A stretch of DNA of 64,000 bases from CADEEV01 sp964442185 (GTDB lineage: Bacteria > Acidobacteriota > Vicinamibacteria > Fen-336), in assembly GCA_964442185.1 (NCBI GenBank), contig CAYTWT010000009.1:1-64000 (forward strand). The letters are read 5' to 3'. Under the pieces are notes generated by a model. The model ran no database searches. It had not been told where the DNA came from and saw only the letters and a list, made by a program, of their open reading frames with translations. Made by a program: the position numbers and the translations under genes. Shown one piece after another: positions 41,780 to 53,401 of this stretch (its first letter is position 1; each line of letters opens with the position of its first letter).

Positions 41780-41893
41780 TCAGCGTCGGGAGGCGAGGTA
41801 GGCTTTGAGATCCGGGAGGCAAACGGTGCAGGTTTGAGCGCAGCCGGTGTGCTTGCCGAGATCCTCGAGACTGAGGCGCCATAGACCAAAATC
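41780..41893 (-). pseudogene. Short Cys-rich reading frame without a start codon
   Basis: 37 codons between a TAA and the TGA at 41780. The peptide contains LSLEDLGKHTGCAQTCTVCL followed by PDLKAYLASRR, a CX3CX2C motif that could ligate iron or zinc. There is no ATG, GTG or TTG in the frame. It might be the 3' end of a decayed bacterioferritin-associated ferredoxin or another small Fe-S protein, next to bfr. It could also be chance. Confidence 0.25.
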
Positions 41894-41951
41894 TTAACTG
41901 AAACTGAATGTCAGGTTCACGTTGTCTGCAAAGCGAGCGGCCTGCGGGTGC

Positions 41952-41957
41952 TAGAAT
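41952..41957 (+). promoter_or_regulatory. -10 hexamer before the small zinc-ribbon-like gene
   Basis: TAGAAT, in the context TAGAATCGC that is repeated at 58332. GTG 41967 begins 9 nt downstream and no Shine-Dalgarno is present. Confidence 0.35.
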
Positions 41958-41966
41958 CGCAGCATC

Positions 41967-42257
41967 GTGCCCGAGGCCCTCGACGTCACCTGCCCGTGCT
42001 GCTCGGCCCTGCTCAAGCTGGATCCCGAGACCGGGGCGATCATCTGGGTCGAGCAAAAGAAGGCCCCGGCCAAAGACTTCGACGATCTGGTGAACCGGGT
42101 GCATTCGCAGAAGAGCCAGCTCGATGAGAAGTTCGCGCGCTCGGTCGAACAGACGAAGCATGCGAAGCAAATCCTCGAGAAGAAGTTCGAGGAGGCTCGG
42201 CGGCGTGCCGAGGCCGATCCGACCGGGCGGCCACCCAGTCCCTTCGACAACGAATAG
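41967..42257 (+). CDS. Small protein with a CPCC motif and a helical tail
   Basis: 96 aa from GTG 41967. DVTCPCCSALLKLDPETGAI looks like half of a zinc ribbon: one CXXC pair followed by two short strands. The remainder is charged and helical, with QILEKKFEEARRRAEADPTG, probably a coiled coil. Only two cysteines are present, so metal binding would need dimerisation. Function unknown. It is followed within 8 nt by a membrane protein gene. Confidence 0.55.
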   Translation: MPEALDVTCPCCSALLKLDPETGAIIWVEQKKAPAKDFDDLVNRVHSQKSQLDEKFARSVEQTKHAKQILEKKFEEARRRAEADPTGRPPSPFDNE

Positions 42258-42264
42258 GCGGAGA

Positions 42265-42786
42265 GTGCCGGCTGGCAGGGCCGTTTCGCTCTGGCTCGCT
42301 GGCTTGTGGCTGGGTCTGCTTCTGGCTTCCTGGGTTTCGGCCACAGCGAGCTTCCGGGGCGTCGATCGCGTTCTGGGGCCCGGACTGCGGCCCGAGTTGG
42401 ACGCGAGGCTGACAGCGGTCGCTCCTGGCGATCGCCGCCTGGTCCTGCGCCACCTGGCCGCTGAGATCAACCGCTGGATGTTCCAGCGCTGGGCCTTGGC
42501 TCAGCTGGCACTGAGCCTCGCCCTGCTCGTCGCCGCGTGGCGTGGCGGAGCGCCGCTGCGAGCAATCGGGGTGCTGGCGCTCGCGATCGTCGTCGTGCAG
42601 TCGTTTGCGCTCGCACCGTCTATCGAGGCCCTGGGCCGCTCGATCGATTTCCTGCCCCGCCCGCTGCCTCCCGAAATCGGCCGCCACTTTGGCCTGTTGC
42701 ATGCGGGGTTCGTCGGCCTCGACCTCGCCAAGGCAGTGGTGCTCCTGGCCGCGGGATACCTGCTCGCGCGCCGTCCGTTCCCTTGA
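42265..42786 (+). CDS. DUF4149-like (TMEM205-type) membrane protein
   Basis: 173 aa from GTG 42265, with four predicted membrane helices: SLWLAGLWLGLLLASWV, LAQLALSLALLVAAW, AIGVLALAIVVVQSFAL and LDLAKAVVLLAAGYLLA. The pattern, with NRWMFQRW after the first loop and a FGLLHAGF motif, resembles the bacterial TMEM205/DUF4149 group, whose role is unknown. It ends a few bases before the next glycosyltransferase gene. Frame choice rests on the hydrophobic pattern and the upstream stop. Confidence 0.55.
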   Translation: MPAGRAVSLWLAGLWLGLLLASWVSATASFRGVDRVLGPGLRPELDARLTAVAPGDRRLVLRHLAAEINRWMFQRWALAQLALSLALLVAAWRGGAPLRAIGVLALAIVVVQSFALAPSIEALGRSIDFLPRPLPPEIGRHFGLLHAGFVGLDLAKAVVLLAAGYLLARRPFP

Positions 42787-42790
42787 CCTC

Positions 42791-43783
42791 GTGACGCCCG
42801 TCTCGGTGATCGTTCCCGTCAAGGACGGGGCCGCGTTCCTGGAGCGGACCCTGCCGCCGCTCGTCGCCAGCTTGCCACTGGGCGTGGAGCTGATCGTGAG
42901 CGACGATGGGTCGAGCGACGCCTCGGCAGCGGTGGCCCGGACGAACGGCGCGCGCTTGGTGAACCACGCGGCGACCACGGGTCCCGCCGGCGCGCGCAAC
43001 CGTGGCGCGAGCTCCGCCCACGGCGCGATTCTCGTTTTCCTCGACGCGGACGTCCGCGTTCACGCCGATACCCTCACGCGACTCCTCGGCGCCTTCGAGG
43101 ATTCGGCTGTCGCGGCTGCGTTTGGCTCCTACGACGAAGCGCCACAGGCCCGTTCCTGGATCAGTCTCTACAAGAACCTGGCCCACCACTTCGTCCACCA
43201 GCGCTCGAGCGGAGAGGCCGCGACGTTCTGGGCGGGCTGCGGGGCGATCCGGGCCTCGGTTTTCCACGAACTGGGCGGCTTCGATGAGACGTATCGACGG
43301 CCGTCGCTCGAGGACGTGGAACTGGGCTACCGGCTTCGCGCAGGCGGCCACCCTATCCGGCTACTACCCGAGGCGCAGGTCACGCATCTCAAGGAATGGT
43401 CGCTGGCGAGCTGGCTGCGCGCCGATTTCGCCGACCGTGCGGTGCCGTGGGCCCGCCTGCTGCGCGAGGGGCGCGGCCTCCCCCGCGATCTCAACTTCAC
43501 CTGGATGGATCGAGCGGCATCGCTGCTGGTCGGCCTCGGTTGTGTCGGCCTCGTTGGCGGGGCCCTCGTGCCCCTGGCGGCGCTGTTCGGCGGTGCCGCG
43601 CTCGCACTCGCGATCACGCTCGATGCGCCCTTCCTCGGCTTCTGCGCGCGTCGGGTCGGCGTTGCCTTTGCCATCGCGGCCGCGGGCCTGCATCTCCTGC
43701 ACCGCATCGCGGGCCTCACGGGTCTCCTGCTCGGCTTCGCAACGGCCGGGCGGCGGCTTGCCTCGACCCCGTCCTCAACCTAA
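42791..43783 (+). CDS. GT2-family membrane-associated glycosyltransferase
   Basis: 330 aa from GTG 42791. PVSVIVPVKDGAAFLERTLP, ELIVSDDGSSDASAAVA, the DXD-type FLDADVRV and FWAGCGAIRASVFHELGGFD with LEDVELGYRL are full GT-A/GT2 motifs. One or two C-terminal membrane helices (VGLGCVGLVGGALVPLAALF) place it at the inner membrane. It probably adds a sugar to a lipid-linked or polyprenyl acceptor. Confidence 0.83.
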   Translation: MTPVSVIVPVKDGAAFLERTLPPLVASLPLGVELIVSDDGSSDASAAVARTNGARLVNHAATTGPAGARNRGASSAHGAILVFLDADVRVHADTLTRLLGAFEDSAVAAAFGSYDEAPQARSWISLYKNLAHHFVHQRSSGEAATFWAGCGAIRASVFHELGGFDETYRRPSLEDVELGYRLRAGGHPIRLLPEAQVTHLKEWSLASWLRADFADRAVPWARLLREGRGLPRDLNFTWMDRAASLLVGLGCVGLVGGALVPLAALFGGAALALAITLDAPFLGFCARRVGVAFAIAAAGLHLLHRIAGLTGLLLGFATAGRRLASTPSST

Positions 43784-43821
43784 GATCGGCTGGGGCTTGT
43801 TCCTCAGGAGGTCAGCGAAGC

Positions 43822-44310
43822 ATGAAGCGTCGAGTGTTCCTTTCGTCATCCCTCTTTGTCCTGGTCGTTCTACCCATCTTCGCGCATGCTGTGCCGCGTG
43901 GCGAGGCGAAGGCGACGCTGGCAGGCAAGGCCGTCTCGATCGAGTACGGCCGCCCCAGCCTGCAGGGCCGCGATGCGCTGAGCCTCGCGACGGTGGGCGA
44001 GCCGTGGCGCATGGGCGCTGACGCTGCGACGACGCTCACCACCGCAGCGGATCTCGACTTTAGCGGCGTTGCCGTTCCCAAGGGCGGCTACATCTTGACT
44101 GCCACGAAGGACGACAAGGGCGCCTGGACGCTCAACGTCCGCGACAAAGCCGACCGCAAGAACGTGATCGCCAACGTCCCACTCGTTTCTGCCGCCCTGA
44201 CGGAGAGCGTCGAGCTGTTGACGATCGATCTCAAGGGCGAGAAGGACAAGGGCAGCTTCACGATGAGCTGGGGGACCGGGGCCTTCTCGGCAAGCTTCAC
44301 CGGCAAGTAG
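43822..44310 (+). CDS. DUF2911 exported protein
   Basis: 162 aa with a signal peptide (RRVFLSSSLFVLVVLPIFAHA). The mature part has VSIEYGRPSLQGRD, VGEPWRMGADAATTL and VPKGGYILTATKDDKGAWTL, the diagnostic blocks of DUF2911, a beta-rich periplasmic family of unknown function common in Acidobacteriota and Bacteroidota. AGGAGG lies 10 nt upstream of the ATG. Confidence 0.85.
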   Translation: MKRRVFLSSSLFVLVVLPIFAHAVPRGEAKATLAGKAVSIEYGRPSLQGRDALSLATVGEPWRMGADAATTLTTAADLDFSGVAVPKGGYILTATKDDKGAWTLNVRDKADRKNVIANVPLVSAALTESVELLTIDLKGEKDKGSFTMSWGTGAFSASFTGK

Positions 44311-44373
44311 CCGCACCTGGACTCGGGGGGTAAGGACCCGCGCCCCCCTTCGGGCTCGCCCCCAGCCGCCACG

Positions 44374-45048
44374 CTAGCGGCCGGCCTTCCGTTCCTTGAA
44401 GACCGTCCACGCGATCGGGAGAACGGAGAGGAGCACCACCACCAGCGCAATCTTGTCGATGTTCGCGGCGAGGTCGAAGCCAGGCACGAACCGCTGCAGC
44501 AGCGGCGGCAGGACGTACCCGGCGATCACCATGCTCCACACCCAGGTGAAGGCGCCCAGCACGTTCCAGGCCACGAAGGTTCGGAACCGCATCCGGGTTA
44601 CGCCCGCCACTATGGGAGCAAACGTCCGCACGATCGGAACCCAGCGCCCGGCCACGATGAAGAACGTCCCCCAGCGCTCGTAGAAGCGCTCGGTCCTCTG
44701 AAGATAGGCCTGCTTGAAGATGGGAATGCCCAGGAAGGCCACGTCCCTCCAGGTGTAGAGCGCCCGCCCAAACCAGGTCCCGAGCCAATAGCCCACCTGG
44801 TCGCCCAGCACACCGAAGACAGGAACGACCGTGAGCAGGAGCGGCAGCGACAGGAGCGGCCGGCCATCGGCCCCTGGAGTGGCCGCGAAGATGCCGCACA
44901 GCACGAGCATCGAGTCGCCCGGGAGCAGAGCGAAAAAGCCCGTCTCCGCGAAGATCACCAGGCAGATGGCCGGCAGGCCGCCGGTCTGGATGAGCCACTG
45001 AATGCCCTCCGGCTTCAGCAACCAGAGGAGCTTCTCAACGAACTCCAG
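44374..45048 (-). CDS. DedA-family membrane protein
   Basis: 224 aa if translation starts at CTG 45048, which sits 6 nt after a perfect AGGAGGAG; 234 aa from GTG 45078. The DedA/SNARE-associated signature is clear: AICLVIFAETGFFALLPGDS, FGVLGDQVGYWLGTWFGR and GRWVPIVRTFAPIVAGV with MRFRTFVAWNVLGAFTW. DedA proteins are inner-membrane flippase-like proteins involved in recycling of undecaprenyl phosphate or phospholipids. The CTG start fits the ribosome binding site better than GTG. Confidence 0.87.
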   Translation of the reverse strand: MEFVEKLLWLLKPEGIQWLIQTGGLPAICLVIFAETGFFALLPGDSMLVLCGIFAATPGADGRPLLSLPLLLTVVPVFGVLGDQVGYWLGTWFGRALYTWRDVAFLGIPIFKQAYLQRTERFYERWGTFFIVAGRWVPIVRTFAPIVAGVTRMRFRTFVAWNVLGAFTWVWSMVIAGYVLPPLLQRFVPGFDLAANIDKIALVVVLLSVLPIAWTVFKERKAGR

Positions 45049-45132
45049 GGCAGTCTCCTCCTGCGTGCCGGTTGGCACAATCCAGTTCGAGCCTCGAAGT
45101 CCAGGCGCGAAGCGGAGTCGCCCGCATCCCGT

Positions 45133-47295
<2,163 letters not shown>

Positions 47296-47376
47296 GCGGT
47301 CTCCTAGCCGGGTGATCTCCCCTTAAACACGAGGACCGGGGAGGTTAAGCCGATCGGCCCGCTCTCGTCAAGGCGG

Positions 47377-48746
<1,370 letters not shown>

Positions 48747-48750
<4 letters not shown>

Positions 48751-49040
48751 TTCTTTCCGCCGCCGCGCTTCTTGAACATGCCGACCATGCGCCAGGTGAT
48801 TAGATACCCGCCCACGACGTTGATCATCGAGGCCGTCACCGCCGCGGTGCCGAGGATCGTCGAGAGCGGTGTCTCCTGCTTCCCGGCGATCACGAGGGAC
48901 CCGACCACGGCGATGGCCGAGATCGCGTTCGTGAGGGACATGAGGGGCGTGTGCAGCAACGGCGAGACGCGCTTGATGATCTCGAGGCCGATGAACGTCG
49001 CGAGCAGCAGGATGTAGAGCAGCGGAAGCAGGTCTTGCAG
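48747..49040 (-). CDS. pntAB: NAD(P) transhydrogenase alpha-2 membrane subunit
   Basis: 97 aa from CTG 49040, preceded by AAGGAGA at the ideal 7-nt spacing (49048-49054). The family's first helix LPLLYILLLATFIGLEII lies upstream of the first ATG, GTG or TTG in frame (TTG 48959), so a start at 48959 would lose a membrane segment. LHTPLMSLTNAISAIAVVG and NVVGGYLITWRMVGMFKKRG are the conserved PntAB blocks. It forms the dII channel with PntB. Confidence 0.87.
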
Positions 49041-49073
49041 CGGCGCGTCTCCTTGAGTAAGTGGCCTTTTGGC

Positions 49074-50576
49074 CTATTTTTTGGCGTCCGGGCTTCGCAG
49101 CTTTGCGAGCACGCTGTGGTGACGTCCGTAGCCGAAGTAGATCGCGAAGCCGAGCGCGAGCCAGCCAAAGAGCCGGTACCAGTTCTCGACGCCCAGGGAG
49201 AACATGAGCATCAGACAAGTCAGGATGCCCGCGATCGGCACGAAGGGCACGAGTGGAGCGCGGAAGGGTCGCTCGGCTTCGGGATGCTTGGCCCGCATGA
49301 TCAGCACGGCAATGCAGACGACAACGAAGGCGAACAGCGTGCCGATGTTCGTCAGCTCCGCCAGCACTCGAATCGGAAGCAGGGCTCCCCCCACGCTGAC
49401 GAAGGCTCCGGTCAACAGGGTTGCCTTCCAGGGCGTGCGGTACTTGTCGTGAATCGCGCCGAAGAAGCTCGCGGGGACGAGGCCGTCCCGCGCCATCGCG
49501 AGCCAGACGCGAGGCTGGCTCAGCATCATCACGAGCAGGACCGAGGTGATCCCGGCGATTGCGCCCAGCGAGACGAGGAACTGGGCCCATGGCAGGCCCG
49601 CCTGGGCGAAAGCGTTCGAGACCGGCGCCTTCAAGTCGATCTTGTCGTAGGGAACCATGCCGGTCAGCACCGCGGCCACTGCGATGTAGAGAACGGTGCA
49701 CAACACCAGCGAAACGATGATCGCGATCGGCACGTCGCGATTCGGCCGACGCGCTTCCTCGGCATGCGTGGAAATGGAGTCGAACCCGATGTAAGCGAAG
49801 AAGATGATCGCCGCGCCGGCGAGAACTCCCACCGGCGCGCCGGTCGGCGAGGTCTGTCCGAGCACCGGCTGGCCGAAGAAGCTCAAGCCAGAATAGCCGT
49901 AGGGCGCGAAGGGGTGCCAGTTCTCCGGGTTGACATAGAAAGCGCCCACGCCGATCACGAAGAACACCACGACGAGCTTGATGACCACCATCGCGGTGTT
50001 GAAGCGTGCGCTTTCCTTGATTCCGATCACCAGCACGTAAGTCACCGCCAGCGCGATCAGAACGGCCGGCAGGTTGAAGAGCGTGCCCGTCATCGTGAAG
50101 CCCGTGGCGGGATCGAAGTCGAACGGCGCGCTCCCGAGCAGCTTGGGCCAGTGCAGCCCGAAGACGGTCAGGAAGTCCTGAAAGTAGCCGGACCATCCCT
50201 GGGAGACGGCGGCGGACGCCACCGCGTACTCGAGGATCAGGTCCCAGCCGATGATCCAGGCGGCCAGCTCGCCGAGCGTCGCGTAGGCGTACGTGTAGGC
50301 CGAGCCGGCCACCGGCGTCATCGAGGCAAACTCCGCGTAGCACAGCGCCGCAAAGATGCACGCGATGCCCGACACTACGAACGAGAGCATCAAGGCGGGA
50401 CCGGCCTTGTCGTGGGCGGCGACGCCGGTCAGCACGAAGATGCCGGTGCCGATGATGGCGCCGACGCCGAGGCTGGTGAGCTGGACCGGGCCGAGAACGC
50501 GGCGCAGCCGGTTCTCCCCCTTGGCTTCTTCGAGCAGCATGCTGAGCGGTTTGCGTGCAAACAGTGGACTGGACAA
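49074..50576 (-). CDS. APC-superfamily amino acid permease (cationic amino acid transporter type)
   Basis: 500 aa from TTG 50576; the start gives SSPLFARKPLSMLLEEA, the usual short N-terminus of CAT-type transporters. Twelve or so membrane helices follow, starting LGPVQLTSLGVGAIIGTGIF and including FAALCYAEFASMTPVAGSAY, FFAYIGFDSISTHAEEARRP and MLSQPRVWLAMARDGLVP. It is a proton- or gradient-driven amino acid importer or exchanger. Start choice is inferred; a reading from 50630 adds 18 non-conserved residues. It ends 33 nt before pntAB. Confidence 0.9.
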   Translation of the reverse strand: MSSPLFARKPLSMLLEEAKGENRLRRVLGPVQLTSLGVGAIIGTGIFVLTGVAAHDKAGPALMLSFVVSGIACIFAALCYAEFASMTPVAGSAYTYAYATLGELAAWIIGWDLILEYAVASAAVSQGWSGYFQDFLTVFGLHWPKLLGSAPFDFDPATGFTMTGTLFNLPAVLIALAVTYVLVIGIKESARFNTAMVVIKLVVVFFVIGVGAFYVNPENWHPFAPYGYSGLSFFGQPVLGQTSPTGAPVGVLAGAAIIFFAYIGFDSISTHAEEARRPNRDVPIAIIVSLVLCTVLYIAVAAVLTGMVPYDKIDLKAPVSNAFAQAGLPWAQFLVSLGAIAGITSVLLVMMLSQPRVWLAMARDGLVPASFFGAIHDKYRTPWKATLLTGAFVSVGGALLPIRVLAELTNIGTLFAFVVVCIAVLIMRAKHPEAERPFRAPLVPFVPIAGILTCLMLMFSLGVENWYRLFGWLALGFAIYFGYGRHHSVLAKLRSPDAKK

Positions 50577-50658
50577 GGAGGCCCCCCTTTCGGGCGCCCA
50601 TACGATGCTTCCGGTTGCGCGCCGCGTCAAGCGCCCCCTGGCCGCGGTGCGTGAAAAA

Positions 50659-50678
50659 GGCCCCGCTTTCGCGGGGCC
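50659..50678 (-). terminator. Rho-independent terminator of the BON-protein gene
   Basis: On the minus strand GGCCCCGC-GAAA-GCGGGGCC forms an 8-bp GC stem with a tetraloop and is followed directly by TTTTT (complement of 50654-50658). It lies 26 nt after the stop codon at 50705. Confidence 0.88.
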
Positions 50679-50704
50679 TCGTTCATGCAGCTGTGGCTGT
50701 GGGC

Positions 50705-51487
50705 TCAGATCTCGATGGCGGGGCCCTCGATCAGCGCCGGCCTCGCGTCCTCGGGTTTCTCCCCATCGACGTGCAGCTTGCTGACCACGTCGAAGGCCAG
50801 CGTCTGGCGAGCGATGCTCTCGATCTGGACACGCTCGACCGAGCTCTGGACGAACCCGGTGAGCGTCACACGGCCGCGGTCGACGATGATGCGGATCGGT
50901 GGGTTCACGCGGTTGCGGTACTGCGCAAAGTCGATGCTGCCGTAGATCTGCGCGTAGATCTGGCGCCGCAACTGGTCGTCGAAGGGCGAGAGCGACTGCA
51001 CGCTAATCTGGTTCTCGATCGCGCGCACGCCGGCGACCCGCGCCACCGCCGCGTCGAGATCGCTCTTCCGGTTGGGGCGGTACACGGAGCCCGCCAGCGT
51101 CACGACGCCCTTGTCTACGCCCAGCTCGACGCTGTCGAAGACGCCGTAGTTCGGGTAGCGCAGGATGGCGCTGCGCACGTCCTTGGTGATCTGCGCGTCG
51201 GTGCGCTCCTCCGGGATCACGCGCACGCGGTTCTCGACGACCTTCGACTCCTTGCGCGCGGCCCGCTCGGCCTCGCGGCGCGCGGCAACCGTCGTGACCG
51301 CCCCTTCGAGGATCACGGCGCCCTGGTCGGCGCTCACCTCGACAGCACCTTCGCTCAGGAGCTTCGACTTCGCGAGGCGATCGAGGACGCGCTGCTTGAC
51401 GTCTCTCTCGTCGGCCGCGGAGGGGAGGGCAGCCAGAATGAAGATGGCGGCCGCCGCTCCCGTCACGCGATGAAAGGTTCGGTTCAT
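50705..51487 (-). CDS. Exported protein with three BON domains
   Basis: 260 aa with a signal peptide (RVTGAAAAIFILAALPSAA). Three BON repeats can be read: about 28-95 (VEVSADQGAVILEGAVTT), 100-165 (VELGVDKGVVTLAGSVYRP) and 170-245 (RIIVDRGRVTLTGFVQSS). BON domains bind membrane or periplasmic partners, as in OsmY and DolP. It is probably an envelope-stress or membrane-integrity protein. A strong terminator follows it. Confidence 0.83.
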   Translation of the reverse strand: MNRTFHRVTGAAAAIFILAALPSAADERDVKQRVLDRLAKSKLLSEGAVEVSADQGAVILEGAVTTVAARREAERAARKESKVVENRVRVIPEERTDAQITKDVRSAILRYPNYGVFDSVELGVDKGVVTLAGSVYRPNRKSDLDAAVARVAGVRAIENQISVQSLSPFDDQLRRQIYAQIYGSIDFAQYRNRVNPPIRIIVDRGRVTLTGFVQSSVERVQIESIARQTLAFDVVSKLHVDGEKPEDARPALIEGPAIEI

Positions 51488-51646
51488 GATTCCCTCTGCT
51501 CCGAGGCCAAGCCCCCTCGGCGGCCTCTAGCCATCCCTTGGTAGCAAGTCCCTTGCCAGTTCCCAAATGGCGTCAAGTGAGTGAACTGAAACAGCTTCAC
51601 ATCCCTTGACGTGCACGGCTTGTCCGCGGGCGCGGACGACGAAGGA

Positions 51647-52084
51647 CTACAAATCCGCGAGTATCTCTTCGGGGTGGGTAGTGGCGTTGACCTTGGGGTA
51701 GACCTTCTTCACCTTGCCGTCGGGTCCGATCAGATAGCTGATGCGCTTCGCATGCTGGGCGGTGACGTCGGCGGCGGCGCCGTACGCAAGCCCCACGGCG
51801 CGGTTCGCGTCGGAGAGTAGCGGGAAGTTGAAGCCAAACTTCTGCGCGAAGACGGCCTGATCAGGGACCGTGTCGAAGCTGACACCCAGCACCTGGACAC
51901 CCTTGTCCTCGTACTGCCGAATTCGGTCGCGGAACCCGCAACCCTCGCCCGTTCAACCCGGCGTGTCGGCCTTCGGGTAGAACCACAGCACGACGCTCTT
52001 ACCCCGATACTGAGACAGCCGGATCAGCTTGCCCGTGTGGTCGCGCACCTCAAAATCCGGCGCCTCGGCTCCAGCCTCCAGCAT
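51647..52084 (-). CDS. Selenocysteine-containing peroxiredoxin (BCP/PrxQ-like) with in-frame UGA
   Basis: 145 residues if the TGA at 51953-51955 is read as Sec44. The frame starts at ATG 52084 and is uninterrupted except for this codon. The protein reads LWFYPKADTPG-U-TGEGCGFRDRI, where BCP/PrxQ proteins have PGCTTEACGFRD, so UGA replaces the peroxidatic Cys precisely; a possible resolving Cys is at position 49. Downstream conservation is normal (GVSFDTVPDQAVFAQKFGF, FPLLSDANRAVG) to the natural stop. A SECIS-like hairpin begins 9 nt after the UGA. It would reduce H2O2 and organic peroxides. It diverges from the aryl-CoA operon at 52239. Conventional callers would report only the 81-aa C-terminal part from 51892. 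Confidence 0.87.
51925..51943 (-). promoter_or_regulatory. Bacterial SECIS-like hairpin
   Basis: On the minus strand the 19-nt segment GGTTGCGG-GTT-CCGCGACC forms an 8-bp stem (one U-G pair) with GU in its apical loop. It starts 9 nt after the UGA at 51955-51953. E. coli fdhF has GGUUGCAGGUCUGCACC 11 nt after its UGA, a strikingly similar sequence and position, and the apical GU is what SelB contacts. Confidence 0.75.
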
Positions 52085-52196
52085 GGCGAACCTCCAAGCG
52101 CAGGATTATACGGCGCGGGGGTCGCCGCGGGCCGACCAGGGCAACGACCACACGCAGCCCAGGTCGCCCTTCTTCTAGCAGGGCCGCTTGTGGGCC

Positions 52197-52225
52197 TTGG
52201 GAGTTCTCCTCCGATCCTTTACACT
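52197..52225 (+). promoter_or_regulatory. Candidate promoter of the aryl-CoA operon
   Basis: TTGGGA (52197-52202) and TACACT (52220-52225), each 4 of 6 consensus bases, are 17 nt apart. The predicted transcript starts about 7 nt before ATG 52239. No clear MarR-type palindrome is visible around it. Confidence 0.4.
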
Positions 52226-52238
52226 TAAACGACATGAT

Positions 52239-53012
52239 ATGAGCCTCGCGGGGTGTCGGGCGCTGGTGACGGGAGGCGGTCGCGGCATCGGCCGAGCGGT
52301 GGCTCGGGAGCTCTCGCGCGCCGGTGTTTCGGTCGCGGTCGCGTCGCGCACGCGCGCCGAGGTCGACGCCGTTACCGCGGAGCTACGCGCCGCGGGCGCC
52401 CACGCGGTGGGCCTCACTGCCGATGTTTCCAGGGCGGAGGATGTCGCCAGCATGGTTCGCGCCACCAATGCTGCGTTGGGCGGTATCGAGATCCTGGTGA
52501 ATGCAGCGGGGGTCGCGCCCTCGGCGCCGCTCGTGAAGACCTCCGACGAGCTGTGGCGGGCGGCCATCGAGACCAACCTCAGCGGAGCCTTCTACGCGAT
52601 GCGCGCCGCGCTGCCTGGAATGCTGGCGGCGGGTTGGGGGCGCATCGTGAACCTGGCCTCGATCGCGGGCAAGACCGGCTACCCCTACATCTCGGCCTAC
52701 GCCGCGAGCAAGCATGGCCTGCTCGGGCTCACGAAGTGCGCGGCGCTCGAAGTCGCGGCGAAGGGTGTCACGGTCAATGCCGTTTGCCCCGGCTACGTGG
52801 ATACGCCGATGACCGACGTCTCGATCGCCCGCATCGTGGAGAAGACCGGCCTGCCGGCCGCCGAAATCCGCCGACGCCTCGAGGAGGCGAGCCCGCAAAA
52901 ACGGCTCTACACGGCCGAAGAGGTGGCGGCGCTGGTCGTGTTCCTGTGCGGCAGAGCTGCGGGTGGCATCAACGGCCAGGCGTTCAGCGTCGATGGTGGG
53001 ACGGTGGTGTGA
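52239..53012 (+). CDS. SDR-family dehydrogenase (3-hydroxyacyl-CoA dehydrogenase-like)
   Basis: 257 aa from ATG 52239. GGGRGIGRAV is the NAD(P)-binding Gly motif, NAAGVAP the structural motif, and Ser (LASIAGKTGYPYISA), Tyr and Lys of YAASK make the catalytic set. The ending DGGTVV is typical of FabG-like SDRs. In this operon it would oxidise or reduce a hydroxyacyl-CoA ring-opening intermediate. First gene of a run of 4-nt-overlapping genes. Confidence 0.87.
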   Translation: MSLAGCRALVTGGGRGIGRAVARELSRAGVSVAVASRTRAEVDAVTAELRAAGAHAVGLTADVSRAEDVASMVRATNAALGGIEILVNAAGVAPSAPLVKTSDELWRAAIETNLSGAFYAMRAALPGMLAAGWGRIVNLASIAGKTGYPYISAYAASKHGLLGLTKCAALEVAAKGVTVNAVCPGYVDTPMTDVSIARIVEKTGLPAAEIRRRLEEASPQKRLYTAEEVAALVVFLCGRAAGGINGQAFSVDGGTVV

Positions 53013-53401
53013 CAGCGCGACCCGTGAATCCCGCGACCCTCGCGCCGGCGCGCGGCTACAGCCACGGCATGCGGGGCTCTGGCGAGCTGCTCTTCGTCGC
53101 CGGCCAGGTCGGCTGGGATGCAGCGGGCCGGCTCGTGTCGGACGACTTCGCACGCCAGTTCGGCCAGGCGCTCGACAATGTCCTTGCGGTGGTGCGAGAG
53201 GCGGGCGGCAGACCCGAATCGATCGGCCGCTTGACGATCTACGTCGTGGACAAGGGCGAATACCTGGCGCGGGCCAGGGACGTCGGGGTGGTCTACCGGG
53301 AACGCATGGGGCGCCACTTCCCGGCGATGGCTCTCGTGGAGGTGAAGTCGCTGCTCGAAGCGGGGGCGAAGGTAGAGATCGAGGCCACGGCGGTCTTGTG
53401 A
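53009..53401 (+). CDS. RidA-family (YjgF/UK114) enamine/imine deaminase-like protein
   Basis: 130 aa from GTG 53009. NPATLAPARGYSHGMRGSGE, FVAGQVGWDAAGRLVSDD and QALDNVLAVVREAGG are RidA-family blocks; the C-terminal region has HFPAMALVEVKSLLEAGAKV with EIEA. RidA proteins hydrolyse enamines and imines or act in aminoaromatic ring-cleavage pathways. Its presence points to a nitrogen-containing intermediate. The conserved substrate-binding Arg typical of RidA (R105 in E. coli-type proteins) is not obvious, so it may be a divergent subgroup. Confidence 0.83.
   Translation: MTARPVNPATLAPARGYSHGMRGSGELLFVAGQVGWDAAGRLVSDDFARQFGQALDNVLAVVREAGGRPESIGRLTIYVVDKGEYLARARDVGVVYRERMGRHFPAMALVEVKSLLEAGAKVEIEATAVL

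Noticed and set aside
48951..50654. 567-codon plus-strand frame
   Set aside because: Antisense of the permease gene, with the same shadow composition.
51647..51892. 81-aa peroxiredoxin fragment as a pseudogene
   Set aside because: The upstream half is intact in the same frame and the only interruption is a TGA at the catalytic Cys codon followed by a SECIS-like hairpin.
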